DNA of 64,000 bases, from the NCBI GenBank assembly GCA_023525975.1, contig CM042042.1, forward strand, positions 47,565,880 to 47,629,879, written 5' to 3'. The notes under the pieces were generated by a model. It was not told the origin of the DNA, did no database searches, and saw only the letters and a program-made list of their open reading frames with translations. Below are positions 44,654 to 56,000 of this stretch, piece by piece (the first letter of the stretch is position 1; the number at the start of each line of letters is the position of its first letter). This DNA comes from Smallanthus sonchifolius. Lineage: Eukaryota > Streptophyta > Magnoliopsida > Asterales > Asteraceae. Both the position numbers and the translations under genes were made by a program.

Positions 44654-47600
44654 ATGGCAAGCCCTACTGTGAATCAGCCTCAACAACCTCAAATATATTC
44701 AACAAAGTGGGGATACATTTGGTCGGTTCGTTGTAAAAATCCAGATGAATCTTTCGATCCTTATGAATTTTATGGTTAGTCTATTAACAACCTTCTTTGT
44801 TTAAACAAACGTTTGTAAACCTGCAATCCGATATTTAGACTAACAATGTTTTATTTTTATGTTTCATTACAGCAAATGAACCCACATTATTTAGTATCAA
44901 AATCTTTCGCGGAGGTCAATTTGTGAACTCTCCAGGTAGGAGATATGTAAATGGAAAGTTTGACTTTATTAACATGGCATGTTTCGATGATTTTAATATA
45001 GCTGTATTGATAGAAATGATTGATATAGCTGTACTGATGTAAATGGAAAGTTTGACTAAATGCTTAGGATACTATCATTATAAAGTTCCTAAGTCTGATT
45101 TGGATAGTGGTCTAAGGTCATTGGGTAATACCTCTGCTGTAGCTAGGTTTTGTGCATTGGTAGCAAATGTTAAACTATTTGAGATTTATGTTGAGCACCA
45201 GTATAATGAAATTAATACCTTTTTCCAAGAGCATGCTGTTCCAGTCCAAGAGCATGCTCTTAGAGTACAAGAACAAGTTGAGGTTGAATGTAATGATTAT
45301 GGGCATGAACATGGTTCAGATACTGATCATGATCATGGGGATGAACATGGTTCAAAAACTGATCATAGTGATGGGGATGAACATGGTTCAAAACTGATCA
45401 TAGTGATGGGGATGAACATATTTCAGATACTGGTCATGGTGTTTTAGTCCAAGAGAGTGATGTACCTGGGTCTGATAAAGAGGCAAACAACAAGGTAGAC
45501 TCTGATGATGAAGTTGGGTTTGATACTGATCCAGACAACCACAGTGATGATCTTGGGTGTGATGATGACTCTGACTTTATTATGGATCCTAACAACATGG
45601 TAGATGATCCTGAAGTTGATATGAAAGACTTTAGGGATATTGTTGAAATGGATGATTAGGAACATGTGCAAAATGTTAGCATGGATGAGGATGATTTACA
45701 TTTTGACCTGGATGACTTTGAAAGTGATAGTGAAAATGAAGATAATGTGCCACCATTGAATAGAACTTTGAAGGAGTTGAGACAGAATAATAAGGCTGGT
45801 AAAAGGGATCTCACAACATGTCCATTTTATGTTGGACAACTTTTTGATGACATGGAAGAGATCAAGTAAAGGAGCATGCAATTGATTATAGAATGAAACT
45901 TTTCATAGTAAAAAATGAACTATTAAAGTTTAGAGTTGTGTGTATAGGTACTAATTTTGTTTTCACAAGTGGGGGAATCTTCAAACACCAAAAAAAGACA
46001 AAGTGGGGTCAAAAAAGAACACCAACTCCAAGGAAAAAGAATCCAAAGCAATGAAAAACAGGTGAGACTTCTAGATCTTGTCAAAAGGAAATTATAAAAA
46101 AACAAAGTGAAAGAAACCAAAGCCCACCTACCCTTGGGCTTTACATATCTCTAGGAGAACTACACAAGATTTATAGTGTATGAAGACATTTAATCAGCAC
46201 CATCAATGTTTGTAGACAAGAGAAGTCAATCTGTACACAATTGGTTGGATAGCAAGAGAAATTGCACCACTAATTGATGGTAACCTCACAATACCTTTGG
46301 CAGCTTTGCAGGATCAACTTCAAAAAAAAAACATCAGATTCAAATCTCTCTAATGAAAATATCAAGGGCCAAAAGTATTACAACAAAAACAATCTATGGT
46401 GGTTACCAACTTCAATTTGGAATGCTTAGAGACTACTGTGAGGAATTGATTAGAGCCAACCCTGGGAGCACTATCAAGATTGATGTTTACCCTGAATGTA
46501 ATCCAAGCAGTCATACAAGAAAGTTTAGGAGAGTTTACATTTGTTTTGCTGCTTTGAAGCAAGGATTTAGTATGAGTGGGAAAGAGATACTTGGATTGGA
46601 TGGATGTTTCATGAAAGGTCCATACACATGTCAGATATTGTCTGTAGTTGGTGTTGATGCAAATAATGGGATATATCCAGTTGCATATGCACTGGTGGAA
46701 GCTGAGAATGTAGACTCTTGGAAATGGTTCTTATAATGTCTAGGAGATGATCTTGATCTAAATTCTGGATCCTACTTCACATTCATAAGTGACAGGCAGA
46801 AGGTAACTTAATTTTGTTTGGTAAAATACATTTAATTTTTATCAAAATCTTTGTTTGATTATTTGTTTTCTCAGGGTCTTATACATGCAATAGCCAAGAC
46901 ATTCCCTAGAGCTGATCATAGGTATTGTTTGAGACACATACATGAAAATATGAAGGCAAAGTGGAGAGGATGAGTATATTAAAACATGTTATGGAGATGT
47001 GCCACTGTTACCACTGTTGCTCTATTTGACAAGAAGATGGAGGAAATCAGACGAGAGGATGCAACCTTATATAAATGGCTAAAGAAAATTCCAAAAGAGA
47101 GTTGGTCCAGGGCACACTTCACTGGTAATATTTATTAAACTAATATGTTAATTTAAGTAATAACAAAATTAAAAGAATGTTTTAATTTTATGGCATAAAT
47201 AGGAACGACCAAGTGTGATGTGCTACTAAACAACTTGTGTGAGGTTTTTAACAAGTAGTTAGTTGGGGGAAGGGATAAGCCAGTAATCACCTGTTTAGAA
47301 TACATTAGACAATACATGATGAAACGAATAATGCTGGTGCACAATGTGATAGCAAAAAGTTAAGGACCTTTGACACCATCAGCCACAAAGTTGTTCAATG
47401 GCATTAAGGAGGAGGCCTCAAACTACAATGTTCTCATTGCAAGTCCTAAAAAATATGATGTAAGTATATGTTTTTTGCTGTTATTATGGGAAAGTTTCTG
47501 ATTGATAATTTTGACATTTATGGTGTTAGTTGAGTATGCATGGGTCTGACCAACGTGTGGTGAATATTGAGGCTAGAAAATGTAGTTGTAGAAGATGGGA

Positions 47601-48008
47601 GTTGAATGTCATGCAATTGCAGTTATATGGGATATGACTCATCATGGTTATGATGTTGGGATACTAGAAAGTTAGGTCTCAGAAGTTTATTGGTTGGATA
47701 CATGGAAAAAAGTCCACATGAATACACTTGAGCCAATCAATGGTAGAGATCTTTGGATACCATATGCCTGCCCAACCACTTTGATTGCTCCTAAACATCA
47801 TAACCAGATTGGTAGGCCTAAGAAGAAGAGGAGAAAGTCAGCTGTTGAGATTCAAGAAACTGTTTCAAGCCAGGGTAAGTTAACCAGAAAAGGTGGTACT
47901 ACAACATGTGGGAAATGCAAACAGCAGGGTCATAATGCAAGAAGTTACAGTGGTCAAGTTCAATCACATGTTGTGTCACAATCTGCTCCACAGCCTACTC
48001 AAGAATGA
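44654..48008 (+). pseudogene. MULE (MuDR-type) transposase, inactive
   Basis: Exon-like block 1 is 44654-44774 and block 2 starts at 44873 (KIFRGGQFVNSPGRRYVNGK, the usual N-terminal domain). An in-frame TAA lies at 45040-45042. An acidic Asp/Gly/His repeat region follows, where a 1-base loss near 45392 shifts the frame, and another stop lies at 45657. The catalytic domain has KRDLTTCPFYVGQLF, GLDGCFMKGPYTCQILSVVG (first Asp) and FTFISDRQKG (second Asp, split by an intron at about 46802-46874). A TAA interrupts it at 46734-46736. A SWIM-like CSCRRWEL lies near 47590. The C-terminal zinc knuckle near 47910 reads CGKCKQQGHNARSYSG, where the last Cys of CX2CX4HX4C is Tyr. At least four lesions make it inactive. 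Confidence 0.88.
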
Positions 48009-48951
48009 AAAAAAAAATACTCCACAACCATCTTTTATGTTAATGTTTTGGTAATTGTCATATTTTGAACAATATGTATTTGATTAATGTTTTGGTAACT
48101 GCAGACAATGAACAATATGTATTAGGTGAATGTTTTGGTAACTGTTTTGAACAATATGTATTTGCTTTTAAATGTTATAGTGTGTTATATGCATTTGGTT
48201 TACATGTATTTGGTTATAGTATTCTAGTGTTTTAATGTGTTGCAGTTATACAGTGTCAAATGGGTCATAAAGTTTACATATAGTTAATGAATATTTGTAG
48301 TCAAATGAGTTATAAAGTTGCAGGTTAATAAATGTTGCAGGTTAATAAATGTTACAGGTTAGAACAGTCATCTCCTTGAATTGGTTATCAATAGTATATA
48401 TGACTAACATTTGGGCAATAGTCATCCAACACCAAAATGGATTAGGTTGTCAAACCAGGTTGCAAAGTTGATGATGTTGTCAAACCAGGTTGCAAAACAA
48501 ATGAAGATGAAGCTGGGGACAAAAAAGATGATGAAGCTGTGCAGGAAGGAAAGGCCATAGTAGGGGAAAAAAGAATCAATAGTTGAGGAAGAAGAATATG
48601 ATCAGAAGCATGAAGAGCAGTTGGATTATGACCCTGAAGTATTGAAAAAAGCTTAGGATTACGACAGTCCAGAAAACATGGGGGAGCCCGAGTACCATAA
48701 TCCATACGAAGACGAGCATGATTCGGACCGGTCAAATGATGATTGTCATTGGAAATAGATGTATGCAAGTTTTAAAAATGTGCACCTATATGCAAGTTTT
48801 AATGTTTAATGTTTGTTAGTTCATGTATTCAAGCATTTGGTTTCAAGATTAAACAACTTACAAAACCATTTCATTGATCAAATTGAAGTCAAAATACAAC
48901 AACTACATTACTTAACATTGTGGTCAAAATTGACCTTTACAACCATACAAA

Positions 48952-49365
48952 TCAACTGAAAACGAAGTACATTCCAAAGAAACACAAAACAAAACCAAGT
49001 ATAATCTTCAACCTTCTTGCTTCATTAGCTCTTGTAGTGGCTAATTCCTGATGTTGGTTCATTTTATTTATCAATCCAGGAATCAACTGTCTTGACCTTG
49101 CACACATTGGGGGATCGAACCATTTGACGAAACCACACCTTCATGTCTGTTAATTAACATCATAAAGATCAGATAAGTAGAAGAAATTGATACACTTTAT
49201 GGGTTGAAGAGTTCTTACACAACAGTGAAATTGACGACCAGGGTTTGATTCAGTCCATGACGTTCGAAGCAAGGTAACAGACCCACATGAACAAATTGGA
49301 GTGCGATTTGAGCTGTGTGAAGACGAATCATGTTGTTGCAGACGATTGGAGTTGGATATGGACAT
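48952..49365 (-). pseudogene. GRF-type zinc-finger ORF carried antisense in the MULE
   Basis: Exon 1 is 49365-49219 (49 codons). It contains CSCGSVTLLRTSWTESNPGR followed by QFHCC, the core of a GRF zinc finger. A GTAAGA donor follows. After a short intron (acceptor near 49140) the reading continues CGFVKWFDPPMCARSRQLIP and ends in a hydrophobic tail (IILGFVLCFFGMYFVFS) with stop at 48952. Joining at the obvious splice sites puts the second part out of frame, so one or two bases have been lost or gained. Proteins of this type (GRF finger plus C-terminal membrane segment) are abundant in plants and often found inside MULEs; their function there is not known. Confidence 0.72.
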
Positions 49366-49648
49366 GGAAGACAGATTGAAAATGGAACGTTTGATCGAAA
49401 TTAGGGTTTTGAAGAAGAAACCGGGTGGAAAGGGACGTTTGGGGAAAGGATTTAGAAGTAAATGACTTAATTACCCCTCACGTGAGGGTCACGTGCTGGG
49501 AATAGACGGAAAAACGAACGGCCGTCAGGGCGGGGTACGAAAATTGTTAAGGAATGAAACGTCAGGGACGATAGGTGTTAGTATTAGACTGAACCTGTTA
49601 ATCGGGTCAAACCACAACGATTAAAACTGCAATTTACTCTTTTAATAA

Positions 49649-50046
49649 AAAAATTTATAATTTTATTTGTCATATTGTTACAACTAGAAATAACCAAAGA
49701 AACAAAAGTTAACAAATAGCCGCACACTAAGAGACACGTAATATGTTTATCTAAGTGTGCTATGCTATTTCTATACGACATTGTCATATAACATAGTACT
49801 TTACACACATTATACCGTATATGTTTTCGTCATATTACAAGGACTACAAAAGTTAATAAAACTCTAGATTCTTTTAACACTTTCGTTACTCTTAAAGATT
49901 CGTCTTTTAAGAAACTCCTTTCGTTCGGAACTATCTCTTTGCCTAGACTAAAAAAACGCACAACTTGCCGGCAACTAAAGACCTTAGAAACCTCCTACTA
50001 ATATGCTCAACAAACATTTGAAACAATCTATAGATTCAATTCATAT
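49649..50046. other. Promoter and leader region of the GH9 gene
   Basis: Only about 400 bp separates the MULE from the GH9 ATG. No clear TATA box was picked out. The last 60 bp are AT-rich leader-like sequence. Confidence 0.4.
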
Positions 50047-53000
50047 ATGGAACCCAAAACCAAATCAAGATCGGATTCCGAGTGGCATTGGTGGCTGTTA
50101 GTGACGGCAATCGCTATTCTCGTCGCTGGAGCTGCGTTCGTTACTATATGGAAGAACTTCCACGAGCTTGTTCCGAACAAGGTTCCTCCGATTCGAAGGC
50201 CACCGGATGGTGTTACACAGAAATATAGCGATGCTCTTCGTGTTTCTACTCGATTCTTCGACGTTCAAAAATGTAATCAATGATCGGAATTCACAAATCG
50301 TTTTGTTTATTATATAGCAGCTTCACTGCTAGAAAACTGAGTATAACCGATGGATATTTAGCAGTGTTTTGAAACCCGGACCGGACTCGGAACCTGAGAC
50401 TTGGCCGGTCCGGTTATGTGTGTTGAAACAGTCTTGCAGCGACCCGGTGGTCAGATTGGTTGGCTATTTTTTAATCTATTATAAGTGTCTTACATTCATA
50501 TTTCGTAGCTAATTGATAGTTTAAGATTATTGAAATTGACTTGTTGGGGGGTGGGGGGAGGGTTGAAGGATTAATGGTTGTTTGGATTGGTTTATATTTA
50601 TGACTTCGTCCGGTTTTTAAATGCGGTCCGACCAGTAGACTGGTAAGGAGACCGATTCGACGTTCCGTCTGGTCCTGAGAATATTGATATTTAGTGAGGG
50701 TACAGACAGATCCCACGAAATCAAATTATAGTAAAAGATATTTTCCGACGGAATTAAAAGTTAAAAAATAACTTTTAATTACCGTCGGTTAATTTTGTGA
50801 CAGATTTCTAACAGAAATAATTTATTTGTTGGTATGATTTGGTTGAAATTGCAGCTGGTAAACTGGTGAACAATCAGATTGAATGGAGAGGAGATTCAGG
50901 GCTAGAAGATGGGAAAGATGAGAACATAGATCTATCCAAAGGATTGTATGATGCCGGAGACCACATGAAGTTTGGTTTTCCGATGGCTTTCACGGCCACC
51001 GTTCTGGCATGGTCAATCCTAGAATACGGTCAACATATGGAAGAAGTTAAGGAGCTTAAACATGCTCAAGAATCACTAAAATGGATCACTGATTATCTCA
51101 TCAATGCTCATCCTTCTGATAATGTCCTCTACATTCAGGTTAATCACTTCATTTCTATCTTCTGGAATTTTTTTATCCATTTATAGGGGATTTATGAAAA
51201 CGATATCGGTTTCTAGGAGGATTTTGAAATTAACTAGTTTTTTCACCCGTGCTACGTGGCGAGAGTTTGCTCACTATCAGTTCGGCTCATTTGCAGCCAG
51301 GGATAAAACTTACGTTGAAACATAGACTCGGTACAACCTACGATAGCCAAACAAATACTTGATTTTGAGTTCAACTCCGTTTTCAATAAAATTTATACTA
51401 GATCGTTGACGAAAAAAATTAAAAAAAGCCATGCATTCTGTTTTTTAAAAAAAAGTTAACGAACCGAGTTTATTACGGAAAAACAAAATTATTTGAAAAT
51501 TAAACAAGTTAAAAGTGTATATTATATAAAATAGGATTATTGGATTTTAATAATCCCACCTTTTACCAATTGGCCAATAATTATCCCAACTGAGAATATT
51601 TTTACATTGGACCCCCCGTTAAAAAAACTTAACGCCGTTAGAGTTTATATGACGTGGACATCTGCAAATCGCCGGAAAGTCAAGCCAAGCTAGCAGTGGT
51701 CTCGTGTTGGCTTTTGAAATTGGCATTGGTCGTGTTTAACTGGTTTCGTTAAACACCACTGTTATCTCTGTTTGGATTTTCCGGACCCACGAGACCAGTT
51801 AAACACCACCAGAGCCAATTTCAAAAGCCACCACGAGACCACTGTTAGCTTGGCTCGACTTTCCGATGGTTTGTAGATGTCCACGTCATTTAAACTCTAA
51901 CGGCGTTAAGTTTTTTTAACGGGGGTTCCAATGTAAAAAAATAGTTTGAAAGTAGGGACCGGTGGTAAGAATATTTTCAGTTGGGATTATTATTGGCCAA
52001 TTGGTAAAAGGTGGGATTATTAAAATCCAATAATCCTATAAAATATGATGGGTGAAAACAAAAATTGAAAAAAAAAACTTGAAGCGACACGTGGCGGACC
52101 CCATTGGTGGGGATACTATTCCCTCCCATGCCAAATAAATATATACAGATAATTTGTTCGTGTTCGTTTATATATGTTCGTTCGTCAATAGTATAAACGG
52201 ACACTATCAAACATAACTAAACATAACCGAACGGACTTAACTTAACATAAGAGGATCCGTCTCAAACCTCATACTCAAATAGTAAGAAAATCACTTAAAA
52301 ATCAGTCTAACCCATTCCCATCCCCATACTCATCACGAGAAAACAAAGTAGTTCCCCATATTTGAGGGCACACTATTCATTCCTTATATATATCCATTAT
52401 TTTATATTTTTGTGAGTGAATGCGAGTAAGAGAAAAGTAATAAAAAAATAGTAAAGAAGTATTGTTTGATTGGATGTATGAGATTTTTAGAAAATGAGAT
52501 GTAAAATTATAAAATAATGTTTTTAGTTAAATTATAGGGATAAAGAAAGAGAATTGATTCTGAATGCTATAAATGAACAAAAGATTAACTAAAAATAAAC
52601 ATGCATATTCAAGTATAACAATTATTAAAACTATCTTTAAAAGTAAACAAATACATCTAAATTAAAGTCTAAAACAAGCTTCAAAACACAAACATTGAAT
52701 CAACAACTCACCATCATCATGATGAGTTGTGATTTAGTAGTATCCACATTGGTTTGAACAAGATTGAGCAATGGATTAGGTTGCTAAATGTAAATATGAA
52801 AAATAATATGGGGATTATCATGCGGTAAACAAACGGAAAAATCAATTTGTAATATTATTAATAAATAAGAACAAGTAGGTTTTAGAATATTTAACGTATA
52901 TAAGCAAACATAAAATGAACACTTAGAATAACGTAAATGAACGAACATAAATGAACGAACGTAAATAAACAGACATAAACAAACGAACAAGACATGTGTT

Positions 53001-56000
53001 AATGTTCGTTTGTTTAATTATATGAACACAAATTTTTGTTCATGTTCGTTTGTTTATTAAATAAACAAACGTGAACGAACTTCTCACTGAACGATTCGCG
53101 AATGTTTCACTTAACGTTCGGTTTGTTTACAGCCAGCAAGTGGACTTGACCTAAAAAATTCTGAATTTCTTTTTCTTTTTCCAATAATTCATTAAAAAAT
53201 ATAATTTGATTTTTCTCTAATGACCTGTAATATTTATTTTTTTTAAACCTAAATACAACGTTTTGTTTAATTTCTTCTTTGTGGACACACTACTAGAAAA
53301 CATATATATTTCCTACAAAAGTTTCTGACAAATTACCAACAAAAGGAATTTCTCACAAGTTAGCGACAAATTTCCGACAAAACAAAAACAAAAAAATAAC
53401 TATATGATTTCCTAGAATTTTCCGACAAATTTATTAATTAAGTTAACTTATTTATTTACTATAATCGTCGGAATATTGTCGGAAATTACCGGCGAAAGAC
53501 TTTTGTCGTTAATTCGTCGGAAAATTAGTCGAGACTTTGGAAAAAACATTTCCTACGGGGTTTTTTCCAACAAACACTTTTTGTCAGAAACTTGTCGCTA
53601 ACGACCAATTCCGACAAATTTCTCACGAAATCTCACTACTAAAAAAATGGAAAATTTACGACAACAGTTTTGTGGGAAATTTGTCGGAATTGGTCGTTAG
53701 CGACAAGTTTCTGACAAAAAAGTGTTTGTTGGAAATAACCTCGTAGGAAATGTTTTTTTCGACAAAGTCCCGACTAATTTTCCGACTAATTTTCCGACGA
53801 ATTAGCGACAAATGCTTTTCGTCGGTAATTTCCGACGATTATAGTAAATACATAATTTAACTTATTTAAAAAATTTGTCAGAAAATTGTAATAAAATTGT
53901 ATAGTTACTTTTTTGTTTTTGTTTTGTCGGGAATTTGTCACTAACTTGTGGGAAATTTATTTTTTCGGAAACTTTTGTAGGAAATATATATGTTTTCTAG
54001 TAGTGACATTTCGATATAAATTTTATTGAAAACATAGTCGTTTTCAAAATAAATTATTTTTTTAGTCTCATAAATTTTTAAAAGTACTATATTTTGAAAA
54101 CGACTTGGTATTCAATAAAATTTATATCGGAATGCCGACATAAAAGAATTAAACAAAACGGTGTATTTAGACTTTTGGAATAAGTTAAATATTACAAGTT
54201 AATAGAGAAAAATAAAATTCTTTGTTAAATGAATTATTAAAAAAAATCATAATTACTAGGTTGAGTTCGCTTGCAGAAGAAACGGATTTGTTTTAAATCC
54301 GCTTGTAGAAGTAGATTAGATTGTGTCGAGCCCGCTCTACGTACCCAGGATAGGAAATTACGTGTAACCAAATTGATTTACGGATTACCTAACCAACATG
54401 ATTTCAAAGTTCTCGTAGAAACAAATAATGTTTTGGGTTAGAAATAAAAAAAATCACGGTCTGAATTCGAAATATTTTTTAAAAAAAAGTGGCAAATGGT
54501 TGCATTGACCCAAAAAGTGGTAAATGGTAAAACCGTGATTCCAATCACGGTTTCAGTTCATTTGCAAACACTCAATGATTGGGTGTCAGAAACTTGCCAA
54601 AAATATTTCAGTGTTACCATTTTAATTGAAACAGTGATTCGTAAGAACTGTTTCAGTTACATTATTACAGACACGTCTCTCGATAATACCATTTTGATCT
54701 GAAACCGTGATTCCGAAGTACGTATTAAGTTTAGAAACTGAATACCCCATAATTAGGGGAAGGATTCAATATATAGACTAAGTAAATACACATAGGTACA
54801 TCAAGAATCAACTAAATACATAACAAATACAATACTTATATTAAGTTGAATTAACATCCCCCGCAAGCGGAACGGTTGTGGACCAAGGCGAAGCTTTGAC
54901 CGAAAAAACTCAAACAGAGGTCGTGGTAGACTTTTGGTGAAAATATTTGCCACCTGAAGTTTGGTCGGAACAAACTTGGTGTACAGCTTCCCAGAGGATA
55001 CAAGTTCACGAATAAAATGGTAATCCAGGTCGATATGCTTAGCCCGTTTATGAAAGACCGGGTTTTGCGTAAGAAAAAGCGCACTTTGATTGTCACAGAG
55101 TAAAGTCCGACGATCAGGAGGGAGAGCATGAAGCTCCCGAAATAAGTGGGTGATACAAATTATTTCAGCTGCATCATTGGCCATGGCTCGATATTCGGAT
55201 TCACAGCTTGATCGGGAGACGGTCGGTTGTTTCTTGGCGCTCCAGGATACAAGGTTGCCACCAAGAAAAATGGAAAACCCATTGGTAGATCGACGAGTTT
55301 CAATACATCTTGCCCAGTCCGTATCGTAATAACCCAGGATACGAGTGTAGGTCGGTCGAGAAAAGTGAAGACCGAAGGCCAGAGTACCCTTTACATATCG
55401 AAGTATCCATTTAACATGCTGAAAATGAGTAATCGTGGGTGCCTAAATAAACTGACTCACTTGGTTTACAGCGTATGAGATGTCCGGCCGGGTTATGGTC
55501 AAGTACTGAAGTGCCCCAACGAGGGATTGAAACAGAGTAGGATCCCCAAAATGGTCACCGGTGGTACTAAAATGTTCATTTGTAGCCAATGGGGTATGAA
55601 CCGGTTTTGAGTCAAGTAAACTAGCACGGTCAAGAATATCACGAGCATATTTAGACTGACTTAAGAATAGCCCATCATTTGTGCGAGTCACTTCTAGCCC
55701 AAGAAAATAATTTAAGTCACCCGGATCTTTTATAGCAAACTCTTTATGTAACCGGGCAATAAATCACTTGATAACATTGTCCTGATTGCCTGTCAAAATT
55801 AAGTCATCTACATAGACAAGTAGATACATGAGGCACGTGTCCCGTTTAAATACAAATAAGGATGTGTCAGCACGACTACATGAGAACCCATTTTGTAAGA
55901 GAAAGGAGCTGAGTCGGTGGAACCATGCACGAGGAGCCTGTTTAAGACCGTAAAGGGCTTTATTTAGACAGCAAACATGATTGGGATACATAGGGTCGAC

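Larger units (their letters stand above)
44376..49639 (+). mobile_element. Decayed autonomous-type MULE with long TIRs
   Basis: TIRs of about 270 bp (44376-44645 and 49374-49639 inverted) start GAGCAAATTGCAG and GAGTAAATTGCAG. The 9-bp TSD TTTTAATAA is perfect (44367-44375 and 49640-49648). The interior encodes a MULE transposase on the plus strand and a GRF zinc-finger ORF on the minus strand, both damaged. Its right end is 407 bp upstream of the GH9 start codon, so it lies in or near that promoter. Confidence 0.92.

Noticed and set aside
48442..48768. 108-codon minus-strand Ser/Pro-rich ORF
   Set aside because: Antisense to the acidic low-complexity tail inside the decayed MULE. No domain.
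50839..51186. Start of the GH9 gene at an internal site
   Set aside because: The reading belongs to exon 2. Exon 1 with the membrane anchor joins in phase at 50272/50855.
53537..53746. 69-codon ORF
   Set aside because: Lies entirely in the inverted repeat of the CACTA MITE.
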